From Deltaproteobacteria bacterium (GTDB lineage: Bacteria > Myxococcota > XYA12-FULL-58-9): a stretch of 64,000 bases of DNA. A program made the translations under genes and the position numbers. The notes beneath the pieces are model-generated. The model was not told the origin of the DNA and ran no database searches. It worked only from the letters and a program-made list of their open reading frames with translations. Location: positions 50,041 to 114,040 of the forward strand of contig JACRCV010000042.1 of the NCBI GenBank assembly GCA_016218825.1. The letters run 5' to 3'. Shown piece by piece: positions 1 through 11,186 of the stretch. Positions within the stretch are counted from its first letter, which is position 1. Every line of letters starts with the position of its first letter.

Positions 1-774
<774 letters not shown>

Positions 775-950
775 GTGGCGCCGGACCTTAGCAACCGAAC
801 GGCCTCACTGCCAAGATCCAAACGACGAGGCAAGGGCTGAGGACCGGATCCCGATGCCGCGCACCCTTGACGGCGCTTTGATCGCTCGGTGACACTCGCG
901 TTCCGAGTCGATCCTTCGCAGAAGTGCCCGATCGCGGGCGGGGAGCGCGC
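775..950. promoter_or_regulatory. Divergent control region between carA and purC
   Basis: This 176-base gap separates divergent carA and the 12-gene purine operon, so it must hold promoters for both. On the plus strand TTGACG at 867-872 could be a -35 element, but the hexamer 17 bases on (TGACAC) is a poor -10. No clear riboswitch fold or PurR-type palindrome was seen by eye. A GGGGAG Shine-Dalgarno sits just before the purC ATG at 951. Confidence 0.4.
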
Positions 951-1664
951 ATGCAGCAATACGAAGGCAAGGCCAAGCGGGTGACGGTGCGCGACGACGG
1001 CGACGTCGAGATCTACTACAAGGACGACGCCACCGCGTTCAACGGCCAGAAGCACGAGCTGTTCGCCGGCAAGGGCGCGTTGAACAGTCAGATCGCGGAG
1101 CGGCTGCTCGTCTACCTGCAGCAGCGCGGCACGCCGACGCACCACGTGCAGCGCCTCGACGACCGGACGCTGTTGGCGAAGCGGGTCAAGATCTTCCCGC
1201 TCGAGGTGGTGGTGCGCTTCAAGGTCGCCGGCTCGCTCGCCAAGCGCACCGGCCTGCCCGACAACACCGTGTGCGCGCCGCCGATCGTCGAGACCTACTA
1301 CAAGCGCGACGACTTGGGCGACCCGATCGTCAACGACGATCACATCCGCCTGCTCGGGATCGCGACGCCGGCGGACGTCCTGACCCTGCGGCGGATGGCG
1401 CTGAAGGCGGCGTTGGATCTCAAGGCCCTGTGCGACAAGGCCGAGATCGACCTCGTCGACCTCAAGCTCGAGTTCGGCCAGAGCGGCGCCGGGATCCTGC
1501 TCGCCGACGAGGTGTCGCCCGACACCTGCCGCTTCCGCGACAAGAAGACCGGATCGAGCCTGGACAAGGACGTCTTCCGCCAGGGCAAGGGCGATCTGCT
1601 CTCCGGCTACCGCGAGGTGCTGCAGCGCTTCGAGAAGGCCCTGGCGGAGGTGGTCCGTGCATAG
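951..1664 (+). CDS. purC: Phosphoribosylaminoimidazole-succinocarboxamide synthase
   Basis: SAICAR synthetase joins CAIR and aspartate with ATP in the cytoplasm. The ATG at 951 is preferred over the upstream start in the track because GGGGAG lies just before it and the product then begins MQQYEGKAKRV, the usual PurC start; 237 residues is the normal family length. Family motifs are FAGKGALNSQIAERL, FKVAGSLAKRTG, LKLEFG and SPDTCRFRDKKTGSSLDKD. It is the first gene of a purine operon and its last codons overlap purS by 8 bases, which implies translational coupling. Confidence 0.97.
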   Translation: MQQYEGKAKRVTVRDDGDVEIYYKDDATAFNGQKHELFAGKGALNSQIAERLLVYLQQRGTPTHHVQRLDDRTLLAKRVKIFPLEVVVRFKVAGSLAKRTGLPDNTVCAPPIVETYYKRDDLGDPIVNDDHIRLLGIATPADVLTLRRMALKAALDLKALCDKAEIDLVDLKLEFGQSGAGILLADEVSPDTCRFRDKKTGSSLDKDVFRQGKGDLLSGYREVLQRFEKALAEVVRA

Positions 1665-1908
1665 GGTGGACCTGATCGTCCGGCCGCGCACCGGGGTGCG
1701 CGATCCGCAAGGCGACGCGGTCGAGGAGGCGCTGCGTGGCATCGGCTACGATCGCCTGAAGGTTCACTGCGTCGGTCGCTTCCTGCGCATGGATCTGGAC
1801 GTCCCGACCGAAGCCGAAGCGCGGCGGCTCGCGGACGAGATGTGCAAGCGCCTGCTCGTCAATCCGAACCTCGAGACCTACGACCTGAAGATCGAGAGCC
1901 TGGGATGA
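1657..1908 (+). CDS. purS: FGAM synthase subunit PurS
   Basis: An 83-residue subunit that bridges PurL and PurQ in the three-part FGAM synthase of Bacillus-type bacteria. It starts at GTG 1657 inside the end of purC and ends in a TGA that overlaps the purQ ATG. The alpha-beta pattern (HRVDLIVRPRTGVRDPQGDAVEEAL ... LETYDLKIESLG) and the length match PurS. Its presence fits the small form of PurL encoded two genes on, which cannot work without PurS and PurQ. Confidence 0.95.
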   Translation: MHRVDLIVRPRTGVRDPQGDAVEEALRGIGYDRLKVHCVGRFLRMDLDVPTEAEARRLADEMCKRLLVNPNLETYDLKIESLG

Positions 1909-2585
1909 GCGCCGGCCGGCCCGTCGCCACCGTCGTCGTCTTTCCGGGCTCGAACGGCGATCGCGATCTGTTCGAGACCTTCGAGCGGGTCGGCTTCAGC
2001 TGCCGCTACCATCCCTCCGACCGGCCGCTCTCGGGCGACAGCGCCGTCGTCGGGCTGCCGGGCGGATTCTCCTATGGTGACTATTGGCGCGCCGGCATGC
2101 TCGCGAGTCAGGCGCCGGCGGTGGCCGATCTGCCGCGGCACGTCGAGCAGGGCGGGTTGGTGATTGGCATCTGCAACGGCTTCCAGATCCTGGTCGAGGC
2201 CGGGCTGCTCCCGGGCGCGCTGTCCTACAACGACCCCCCCGGTTTTCGGCACCGGTGGTTGACGCTCAAGGTCCAGTCGGCGTGCCCGAGCCCGTGGTTT
2301 GCCGCGGCCGCGATCGGCGACCGTTGGCGCCTGCCGATGGCGCACGGCGAGGGCAACTACTTCCATCCCGACGGCGCGCAAGCGATCCAGGGTCGGGTGC
2401 CGCTGGTCTACGACCAGAACCCCAACGGTTCGCTCGCCGACGCCGCGGCGTTGCTCGACGCGACCGGTCGGGTCCTCGGGGTGATGCCGCACCCGGAGCG
2501 CGCCAGCGACCCGGACCTCGGGAGCGGCGACGGCCTGCAGCTCTTCAGGGCGGCGTTCGCCGCGGTGCGGAGGGACGCGCTGTGA
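1905..2585 (+). CDS. purQ: FGAM synthase glutaminase subunit PurQ
   Basis: Class I glutamine amidotransferase that supplies ammonia to PurL. The true start is the ATG at 1905, which overlaps the purS stop (ATGA); the track ORF begins 21 codons too early. The product is 226 residues, the usual PurQ size. VVVFPGSNGDRD marks the N-terminus, the nucleophile is Cys90 in VIGICNGFQIL, and the His/Glu of the triad lie in VMPHPERASD near the end. FSYGDYWRAG is the expected PurQ signature with W in place of the more usual L. Its TGA overlaps the GTG start of purL. Confidence 0.96.
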   Translation: MSAGRPVATVVVFPGSNGDRDLFETFERVGFSCRYHPSDRPLSGDSAVVGLPGGFSYGDYWRAGMLASQAPAVADLPRHVEQGGLVIGICNGFQILVEAGLLPGALSYNDPPGFRHRWLTLKVQSACPSPWFAAAAIGDRWRLPMAHGEGNYFHPDGAQAIQGRVPLVYDQNPNGSLADAAALLDATGRVLGVMPHPERASDPDLGSGDGLQLFRAAFAAVRRDAL

Positions 2586-4780
2586 GCCTGAGCGCGGTCG
2601 AGGTCTTGAGCGCCGACGGGGTCCGCAGCGTCGCGGCGTCGATGGGCCTGTTGCCGACGGAGGTCGACGCGATCGTCCAAGGCCTCGGGCGACTCCCCGG
2701 AAAGACCGAGCTCGTGGTGTTCGCCGGGATGTGGAGCGAGCACTGCTCCTACAAGTCGACGAAGACGATGCTGGCGACGTTGCCCAGGGAGGGCGCGCGG
2801 GTGCTCGCGGGGCCGGGCTCGCACGCCGGGGCGATCGACATCGGCGACGGCTGGGCCTTCGCGTTCAAGGTCGAGAGCCACAACCACCCGAGCGCGGTCG
2901 AGCCCTTTCAGGGGGCGGCGACCGGGGTCGGCGGCATCCTCCGCGACGTGATCGCGCAAGGGGCGCGGCCCTGCGCGGTGATGGACTCGCTGTGCTTCGG
3001 GATGCCCGACAGCCCGCGGATGCGCCACCTGGTCGACGGCGTCGTGGCCGGCATCGCCGGCTACGGCAACGCCTTCGGGGTCCCGAACGTCGGCGGGCGG
3101 ACGGTCTACGACCCGGGCTACGAGGGCAACCCGCTGGTGAACGCGCTCGCGGCCGGGTTCGTGCGCGCCGGCGAGATGCGGCTCGGGGTCGCGAGCGGCG
3201 CGGGCAACGCGGTCGTCTACGTCGGTGCCACCACCGGGCGGGACGGCATCCTCGGGGCGGCCTTCGCCTCGGAGGAGCTCGGCGCCGACAACACCGCGCG
3301 GCGGACGCACGTGCAGGTGGGCGATCCGTTCACCGGCAAGAAGCTGATGGAGGCCTGCCTGTCGTTCACCCCGGAGGCCGGGCTGTGTGGGTGTCAGGAC
3401 ATGGGCGCCTGCGGGCTTTCTTGTGGGCTGTTCGAGATGGCGGCGGCCGGCCAGGTCGGCATGGACATCGATCTCGGCGCCATCCCGTTGCGCGAAGCGG
3501 ACATGAGCGGTCACGAGATCTTGCTGTCCGAGTCCCAGGAGCGCTTCCTGTTCGTCGTCCGCCAGGGCGCCGAAGCGCAGGCGCTGGCGCACTTTCGCCG
3601 CCACGGCCTGCACGCGGCGGTCTGCGGCCGGGTGACCGAGAGCGGCCGGGTGTGCGCACGGCTGCACGGCGAGGTCGTGGTCGATCTGCCGGCGGCGCTG
3701 GTGGCCGGCGGTGCGCCGTTGATCCGATGGCCACAGAGCGCGGCGTTGCCGCTGCCACGGCCGTACCCGGAGTTTGGCGCGCCCACCGACTTGGGCGCGA
3801 CGCTCCTGGCGCTCCTCGGTCAGCCGGGCCTGTGTGATCCGGTCGGCGTCTACGATCACTACGACCAGACGGTCGGCAACCGCACGGTGCGCGGCCCCGG
3901 GCAGGCGGAGGCCGCGGTGCTCAAGGTCCCCGGGACCCGTCGCGGTGTGGCGCTGACGGTGACCAGCCGCGGCGATCTGTTGCGGGCCGATCCCTATGCC
4001 GGCGCCCAGGCCACGGTGGCGGCGGCGTGCCGCAACCTCGCGTGCGTCGGGGCGGCGTTGGTGGCGGTGACCGACGGCATCAACCACGGCTCGCCGCGCG
4101 ATCCGGTCGAGTGCCGGCGCCTGGCGGAGGTGATCCGCGGCCTCGGTGATGCGCTGCGGGCCCTCCGGGTCCCGGTCACCGGCGGCAATGTCTCGCTCTA
4201 CAACGAGTCGCCGCATGGCGCGATCCCGCCGACGCCGATGGTGGGCGGGGTCGGCCTCGTCGACTCCTTGGAGCGCTTGCCGACCGCCGCGCTCGCTCCC
4301 GGCCACACGCTGTTCCTGCTCGGCCTGTGGGTCGGCGAGCCGTCGGCCTCGTTCTACGGCGGCTGGCGGACCAAGGGCGCGGTCGGGCCGGTGGCGCAAG
4401 TCGACCTCGCGGCGGAGACGAAGTTGGCGGCGTTGCTCGTCGCCGAGGTCGAGCGTGGTCATGTCGCGGCCGCCAAGGACGGCGGCAAAGGGGGACTCGG
4501 GGTGGCGTTGGCGAAGATGTGCGCGCGCGGCGGCTGCGGCGCCGACCTCGAGCTGCCGGCGGTGGCGCGGCGGGACTGGGCGCTGTTCGGCGAGCGGCCG
4601 GCCTCCGCGTGGGTCTCGGTGCCGGCGGCGCACGCCGCGGCCTTCAGGGAGAGCGCCGAGCATCACGGCGTTCCCTGGGTGCAGGCCGGGGTGAGCGGTG
4701 GCGACGTGCTTCACATTCGGGACCTTCTCGAGGTGCGGGTCGCGGCGCTCGCCGCGGCGTTCGCGGGCGGCGGAGGCTAG
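2582..4780 (+). CDS. purL: FGAM synthase large subunit PurL (small type)
   Basis: ATP-dependent subunit that converts FGAR to FGAM using ammonia from PurQ. The track ORF starts 166 codons early; the GTG at 2582 overlapping the purQ stop gives a 732-residue product beginning VSLSAVEVL, right for the small PurL class. Signature text is present: TELVVFAGMWSEHCSYKSTK, FKVESHNHPSAVEPFQGAATGVGG, VNVGGRTVYD, VTGGNVSLYNE. The small size agrees with separate purS and purQ just upstream, so all three subunits are coupled in order S-Q-L. Confidence 0.97.
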   Translation: MSLSAVEVLSADGVRSVAASMGLLPTEVDAIVQGLGRLPGKTELVVFAGMWSEHCSYKSTKTMLATLPREGARVLAGPGSHAGAIDIGDGWAFAFKVESHNHPSAVEPFQGAATGVGGILRDVIAQGARPCAVMDSLCFGMPDSPRMRHLVDGVVAGIAGYGNAFGVPNVGGRTVYDPGYEGNPLVNALAAGFVRAGEMRLGVASGAGNAVVYVGATTGRDGILGAAFASEELGADNTARRTHVQVGDPFTGKKLMEACLSFTPEAGLCGCQDMGACGLSCGLFEMAAAGQVGMDIDLGAIPLREADMSGHEILLSESQERFLFVVRQGAEAQALAHFRRHGLHAAVCGRVTESGRVCARLHGEVVVDLPAALVAGGAPLIRWPQSAALPLPRPYPEFGAPTDLGATLLALLGQPGLCDPVGVYDHYDQTVGNRTVRGPGQAEAAVLKVPGTRRGVALTVTSRGDLLRADPYAGAQATVAAACRNLACVGAALVAVTDGINHGSPRDPVECRRLAEVIRGLGDALRALRVPVTGGNVSLYNESPHGAIPPTPMVGGVGLVDSLERLPTAALAPGHTLFLLGLWVGEPSASFYGGWRTKGAVGPVAQVDLAAETKLAALLVAEVERGHVAAAKDGGKGGLGVALAKMCARGGCGADLELPAVARRDWALFGERPASAWVSVPAAHAAAFRESAEHHGVPWVQAGVSGGDVLHIRDLLEVRVAALAAAFAGGGG

Positions 4781-4781
4781 G

Positions 4782-6154
<1,373 letters not shown>

Positions 6155-6158
<4 letters not shown>

Positions 6159-7225
6159 GCAAGCGACCGGTGCAGCGCAAGAACGCCCGGAACAAGGGGC
6201 TGACCTACAAAGCCGCGGGCGTGGACATCGCCGCCGCCGATTCGTTCGTCGCCAGCGTGGCGCAGAAGGCGCGCGCGACCTTCTCACCCTTGGTCTTCGA
6301 GCACGCCCTCGGCTACTCGGGGCTGATGCGGCCGGCGCTCGACGGCGTCCGTGAGCCGCTGATCGCCGCGACCTGCGACGGCGTCGGCACTAAGCTGCTG
6401 TTGGCCCGGGCCGCGGCGCGCTACGAGGGCTTGGGTCAGGATTTGGTGGCGATGAGCGTCAACGATCTGTTGCCGGTCGGCGCCCGGCCGCTGTTGTTCT
6501 TGGACTACATCGCCGCCGGCAAGCTCGACGCCAAGGCCATGGCGACGGTGATCGACGGCGTGGTGCGCTCGTGCCGCGAGGTCGGCTGCACCCTCCTCGG
6601 CGGCGAGACCGCGGAGATGCCCGGCCTGTATGCCAAGGGCGACTTCGACCTCGCCGGCTTCGCGGTGGGCATCGCCGATCGGACGCGGCTGCCGCGCCCG
6701 GAGACCATCCAGGCCGGCGATCGGGTGCTGGCCCTGGCCTCCACCGGGATCCACGCGAACGGGCTGTCGCTCGCCCGGCGGGCGTTGTTGGGGCGCGGCA
6801 AGATGAAGCTCGGGGCGCGGCCGCGCGGCCTCGGCAAGACGCGCGTCGACGAGCTCCTGACACCCACCGCGCTCTACGTGCGCCCGGTGCTGGATCTGAT
6901 GCAGAAGACCACGGTGAAGGCCGCGGCGCACATCACCGGCGGCGGCCTGTTGACCCGCACCGAGAAGCTGGTGCGAGGCGACCTGCGGCTGGTCATCGAG
7001 CCGCAGAGCTATCGCCGCCCGCCGATCTTCGACCTGATCGCGGCGGCCGGCGCGGTGTCCGCCACCGAGATGGCGCGCACCTTCAACATGGGCCTCGGGT
7101 TCGTCGTCGTGCTCGACGCCGAAGCGGCGACGAGCGTGGTGGCGAGCGGGATCGATCCCTGGATCATGGTCGGCGCGGTGGTCCCCGGCCGACACGGAGT
7201 CGACCTTGGCTACGCCCGCAGCTGA
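6155..7225 (+). CDS. purM: Phosphoribosylformylglycinamidine cyclo-ligase (AIR synthetase)
   Basis: Closes the imidazole ring, FGAM plus ATP to AIR. The 356-residue product starts at ATG 6155 overlapping the purF stop. Family motifs include LTYKAAGVDI, CDGVGTKLLLA, MSVNDLLPVGARPLLFLDYIA, GGETAEMPGLY and HITGGGL. The N-terminus carries about 15 basic residues (SKRPVQRKNARNKG) ahead of the usual start, which could be a real extension or mean that initiation lies a little later. The 3' end overlaps purN by 20 bases. Confidence 0.97.
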
Positions 7226-7820
7226 GCTTCGCTTCGCGATCCTCGCCTCCGGCCGCGGCTCGAACGCCGACGCGCTGATGGACGGCTTCGAGAGCGGCCT
7301 GATCCCCGCGACCTTGGCGCTCGTGGTCGCGAACGTCGCCGGCGCCCAGGTGCTCGAGAAGGCGGCGCGGCGCGGCTACAAGGCGGCCACCGTGCCGCAC
7401 AAGGGCAAGAGCCGGGAGGCGCACGAGGCGGAGGTCCTGCGGCTGCTCGCGGACCAGGGCATCGATCACCTCTTGCTTGCCGGCTACATGCGGATCTTGA
7501 GCCCGGAGTTCTTGAAGGCCTTCGGGGGCGCGGTGTTGAACATCCACCCGGCGCTGCTGCCGGACTTCCCCGGGCTGCACGCCGCGCGGCGGCAGTGGGA
7601 GGCGCAGCGCAAGGTGGTCGGCGCGACGGTGCACTTCGTCGATGCCGGGGTCGACACCGGACCGATCATCCTTCAAGGATCGATCGTCGCGACCGGCGAC
7701 GAGGACGCCGAGCGCCTCGAGGCGCGGATCCGCACCGAGGTCGAGCACGTGATCTATCCGCGCGCGGTGCGGCTTTTCTTGGATCGGGGCGGCAGGCCGG
7801 CCCCCACGGAGGGACGATGA
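7206..7820 (+). CDS. purN: Phosphoribosylglycinamide formyltransferase (folate-dependent)
   Basis: Transfers a formyl group from 10-formyl-THF to GAR. A TTG at 7206 inside the end of purM starts a 204-residue protein beginning LATPAAELRFAILASGRGSN. Motifs are SGRGSN for phosphate binding, NIHPALLPDFPGLHA with the catalytic Asn-His, and TVHFVDAGVDTGPII with the catalytic Asp. The rare TTG start and 20-base overlap suggest coupling to purM translation and possibly lower output. The stop overlaps the purH ATG. No formate-dependent PurT is seen in the window. Confidence 0.96.
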   Translation: MATPAAELRFAILASGRGSNADALMDGFESGLIPATLALVVANVAGAQVLEKAARRGYKAATVPHKGKSREAHEAEVLRLLADQGIDHLLLAGYMRILSPEFLKAFGGAVLNIHPALLPDFPGLHAARRQWEAQRKVVGATVHFVDAGVDTGPIILQGSIVATGDEDAERLEARIRTEVEHVIYPRAVRLFLDRGGRPAPTEGR

Positions 7821-9364
7821 CCACGACCAAGGTGCGACGGGCCCTGTTGTCGGTGCACGACAAGCGCGGGCTCTTGGATCTCGGCCGGGCGCTCGCGGCC
7901 CAGGGCGCCGAGCTGTTGGCCTCCGGGGGCACCGCGACCCATCTCAGGGACGGCGGGCTGGCGGTGACCGCGATCGAGGCGTTCACCGGCAGTCCCGAGG
8001 TGTTGGACGGGCGGGTGAAGACCTTGCACCCGAAGGTGGCGGCCGGGATCCTCGCCGACCGGCGCAACGGCGCGCATTTGCAGCAGCTCAAAGACCAGGG
8101 TTGGGTCGAGATCGATCTGGTGGTCTGCAACCTGTATCCGTTCGCGGCCACGGTCGCGCGCCGCGCCTCGCCCGAGGAGATCATCGAGAACATCGACATC
8201 GGCGGCCCGACCTTGGTGCGGGCGGCCGCGAAGAACGCCGCGGGCGGCGTCGCGGTGGTGGTCGATCCGGACGACTACGGGGCGGTCGAAGCGGCGCTCG
8301 CCAACGGCGACGGCCTCGATGCGGCGCTGCGCCGCCAGCTCGCCGCCAAGGCCTTCGGGGTGATCGCGGCGTACGACGCCAGCATCGCCGAGTGGTTTGT
8401 GGATCGCGACCAGGACGGCGCGTTCGCGCCGCGCCTCGGCGGCTTCGTCCGGGAGACCGCGCTGCGCTACGGCGAGAACCCGCACCAGCAGGCCTGCCTG
8501 TACCGACTCGAAGGCGAGGCGCGCGGCGTCGCTCACGGCGAGCAGCTCGCGGGCAAGGAGCTGTCGTACAACAACTACCTCGACATGGACGCGGCGTTGC
8601 GCGCCGTGATCCGGCTGCCCGGGCAGGCGTGCGCGATCGTGAAGCACACCAACCCGTGTGGGCTGGCCGAGGCGGAGTCGCAGGCCGAGGCGTTCCGCCG
8701 GGCGCTCTCGGGCGATCCGCTCGCGGCCTTCGGCAGCATCCTCGGCTTCAACCGCGGCCTCGAGATCGACGCCGTCCAGGCGATCAAGGACAGCAAGCTG
8801 TTCGTCGAGTGCATCGTCGCGCCGGACTTTGCCCCCGAGGTCCTCGCGGCCCTCGCGAAGCGGGAGAACCTCCGCCTGTTCCGGGTGCCGGGCGCCGACG
8901 CGGCGCCGGGGTATCACGCGCATCGCATCGGCGGCGGCCTGCTGGTGCAGAGCGTCGACAAAGGCCCGAAGGCGCCGGCCGCTTGGCGCGTCGTGACCCG
9001 GCGAGGCCTGGAGCCCGGCTGGCTCGAGGATCTCTGGTTCGCGATGCACTGCGCCGCGGTGCTCAAGTCGAACGCGATCGCGATCACCACGGGCAAGATG
9101 CTCGTCGGCGCCGGCGCCGGCCAGATGAGCCGGGTCGACGCGGTGGAGCAGGCGGTCAAGAAGGCCGGGGCCCGGGCGCAGGGCGCCTTCCTGGGGTCCG
9201 ACGCCTTCTTCCCGTTCCCCGACGGCATCGAGGCGGCGGCCAAGGCCGGCGTGGTCGCGGTGGCGCAGCCGGGGGGCTCGAAGAAGGACGCCGAGGTCAT
9301 CGCCGCCTGCGATCGCTATGGCCTGGCGATGGTGTTCTGCGGCGAGCGTCACTTCCGTCACTAG
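7817..9364 (+). CDS. purH: Bifunctional AICAR transformylase / IMP cyclohydrolase
   Basis: Carries out the last two steps to IMP. The ATG at 7817 overlaps the purN stop and gives 515 residues, normal for PurH. The N-terminal MGS-like cyclohydrolase domain starts RRALLSVHDKRGLLDLGRAL with LLASGGTATHL and GRVKTLHPKVAAGIL. The C-terminal transformylase part has KHTNPCGLA, with the catalytic Lys-His, and KSNAIAITTGKMLVGAGAGQMSR. It is followed after 11 bases by purD with a good Shine-Dalgarno, so initiation there is less dependent on purH. Confidence 0.97.
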   Translation: MTTTKVRRALLSVHDKRGLLDLGRALAAQGAELLASGGTATHLRDGGLAVTAIEAFTGSPEVLDGRVKTLHPKVAAGILADRRNGAHLQQLKDQGWVEIDLVVCNLYPFAATVARRASPEEIIENIDIGGPTLVRAAAKNAAGGVAVVVDPDDYGAVEAALANGDGLDAALRRQLAAKAFGVIAAYDASIAEWFVDRDQDGAFAPRLGGFVRETALRYGENPHQQACLYRLEGEARGVAHGEQLAGKELSYNNYLDMDAALRAVIRLPGQACAIVKHTNPCGLAEAESQAEAFRRALSGDPLAAFGSILGFNRGLEIDAVQAIKDSKLFVECIVAPDFAPEVLAALAKRENLRLFRVPGADAAPGYHAHRIGGGLLVQSVDKGPKAPAAWRVVTRRGLEPGWLEDLWFAMHCAAVLKSNAIAITTGKMLVGAGAGQMSRVDAVEQAVKKAGARAQGAFLGSDAFFPFPDGIEAAAKAGVVAVAQPGGSKKDAEVIAACDRYGLAMVFCGERHFRH

Positions 9365-9375
9365 GAGAGCGATCG

Positions 9376-10632
9376 ATGCGGGTGCTGGTGGTGGGTGGCG
9401 GTGGCCGGGAGCACGCGATCTGTCGGGCGCTGCAGACGGGGAGCGTGCGCCCGGAGCTCGTCATCGCGCCCGGCAACGCCGGCACTGCCCGACTCGGGCG
9501 CAACGTCGCTGTCAACCTTCAGGAGCCGGCGCAGCTGGTGGCGGTGGCGCGGCAGGAGCACGCCGAGCTGGTGATCGTCGGGCCGGAGCAGCCGCTGGTG
9601 CTCGGGCTCGTGGACCGGCTCGAGGCGGCCGGCATCCGCGCCTGCGGGCCAAAGATGGCTGCGGCGAAGATCGAGGGCTCGAAGGCGCATCTGCGCGAGC
9701 TCGCGGCGAGCGCCAACGTGCCCGGCCCGGCCTTCGCCATCCTCACCGAGGTACACCAGGTGGCGCGCGCCGTCGGCCGCTTCGCCGCACCGCCGGTGGT
9801 GAAGGCCGACGGCCTGGCGGCGGGCAAAGGGGTGTTCTTGCCCGCGACCCACGAAGAGTGCATCGCCCAAGCAGAGGCGTTGCTCGCCGGCAGCCTCGGC
9901 GACGCCGGGCGCACCGTGGTGCTCGAAGAGCGGCTGACGGGCGTCGAGGCCTCGGCGTTCTTCGTTTGCGACGGTGACGTGTGCGTGCGCTGGCCGTCGG
10001 CTCGGGACCACAAGCGGCTGCGGGACGGCGATCAGGGACCGAACACCGGCGGCATGGGCGCGGTCAGTCCGAACCCGGCGCTCGACGACGACACGCTGCG
10101 GGAGATCGAGGCGCAAGTCGTGCGTCCGACGCTCGCCGCCCTGGCGCGGCGCGGCACGCCGTACAGCGGCTTTCTGTTCGCCGGGCTGATGCTCTGCGAA
10201 CGGCGGCCGATGCTGTTGGAGTTCAACGCCCGCCTCGGCGACCCGGAGACGCAGGCGATCCTACCCCGACTGCCGGCCGGCGCCTTTCTCGAGCTCGCGG
10301 ACGCGTGCAGTCGCCACTCGCTGCGACCGGCGGCGGTGGCCGAGGACCCGCGGGTCACGTGTGCGGTGGTGCTGGCGGCCGCGGGCTACCCTGAACGGTC
10401 GCGGCTCGGGGATCCGGTCGACATCGAGCCCGGGCTGGAGAGCGCGGACCGCTGGTTGGACTATTCCGGGATCAAGGCGAAGAACGGCCGGCTGGTGACC
10501 AGCGGCGGCCGGGTCGCCACGGTGGTGGCGCGGGCAGACAGCTCGACGGCGGCCGGCGGGCTTGCCTATCGAGGGGTCGCCATGGTCCGATTCGCCGGCG
10601 CGCAGCACCGCCGGGACATCGGCGGGCGCTAG
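9376..10632 (+). CDS. purD: Phosphoribosylamine-glycine ligase (GAR synthetase)
   Basis: ATP-grasp enzyme for the second step, phosphoribosylamine plus glycine. The ATG at 9376 follows AGGAGAG and opens MRVLVVGGGGREHAI; the track ORF begins 425 codons too early inside purH. The 418-residue length is usual. ATP-grasp motifs are VVKADGLAAGKGV, GPNTGGMGAVSP and EFNARLGDPETQ. It sits late in the operon although it acts early in the pathway, so gene order does not follow reaction order. Confidence 0.97.
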   Translation: MRVLVVGGGGREHAICRALQTGSVRPELVIAPGNAGTARLGRNVAVNLQEPAQLVAVARQEHAELVIVGPEQPLVLGLVDRLEAAGIRACGPKMAAAKIEGSKAHLRELAASANVPGPAFAILTEVHQVARAVGRFAAPPVVKADGLAAGKGVFLPATHEECIAQAEALLAGSLGDAGRTVVLEERLTGVEASAFFVCDGDVCVRWPSARDHKRLRDGDQGPNTGGMGAVSPNPALDDDTLREIEAQVVRPTLAALARRGTPYSGFLFAGLMLCERRPMLLEFNARLGDPETQAILPRLPAGAFLELADACSRHSLRPAAVAEDPRVTCAVVLAAAGYPERSRLGDPVDIEPGLESADRWLDYSGIKAKNGRLVTSGGRVATVVARADSSTAAGGLAYRGVAMVRFAGAQHRRDIGGR

Positions 10633-10643
10633 AGGAGGCAATC

Positions 10644-11186
10644 GTGGCGAGGGCGACAACGGTCAGAGCCGCTGGCAAACCGCTGGTGAGCGTGATTATC
10701 GGCTCGGCGTCCGACGCCGAGGTCATGCAGGCGTGTCGGCTGGCGCTGGCGAGCTTCGGGATCGCGCACGAGGCGCGGGTGCTGTCGGCGCATCGGACGC
10801 CGAAGGAGCTGGCGCGCTATGTGGAAGCGCTGCCGGGGCGCGGCGTGAGGCTGGTGATCGCCGCGGCCGGTATGGCGGCGCACCTGGCCGGCGCGGTGGC
10901 CGCGCACACGAGTCTGCCGGTGCTCGCGGTGCCGCTCGCGAGCGGCGCGCTCCAGGGAATAGACGCGCTCTTCGCCACGGTGCAGATGCCGGGCGGTGTG
11001 CCGGTGGCGTGCTTCGGGATCGGCGCCGCCGGGGCCAAGAACGCGGCGTACATGGCGGCGCGGATCTTGGCGCTCGCCGACCGTGACCTGGCCGTGCGGA
11101 TGCGCGGCGTGTTGCAGCGCGATCGGGAGCAGGTCCGCAAGGCGAGGTGGCCGGCGCCGGCCGCGGCCAAAGGAAGACCGTCGTGA
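10644..11186 (+). CDS. purE: PurE, N5-CAIR mutase-type protein
   Basis: A 180-residue PurE starting at GTG 10644 behind AGAGGAGG. PurE moves or adds the carboxyl group that makes CAIR. The motif SAHRTP is of class I (N5-CAIR mutase) rather than the SAHK form of class II AIR carboxylases; [18 protein letters not shown] and [21 protein letters not shown] complete the fold. The MAAHLAG text differs from the GAAHLPGM of enterobacteria. A class I enzyme would need PurK for N5-CAIR, yet purK is absent from this otherwise complete operon. The 3' end overlaps the purB start. Confidence 0.94.
   Translation: MARATTVRAAGKPLVSVIIGSASDAEVMQACRLALASFGIAHEARVLSAHRTPKELARYVEALPGRGVRLVIAAAGMAAHLAGAVAAHTSLPVLAVPLASGALQGIDALFATVQMPGGVPVACFGIGAAGAKNAAYMAARILALADRDLAVRMRGVLQRDREQVRKARWPAPAAAKGRPS

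Noticed and set aside
2408-4714. 768-codon minus-strand ORF opposite purL
   Set aside because: Low-complexity His/Arg/Ala text without motifs; purL is certain on the other strand.
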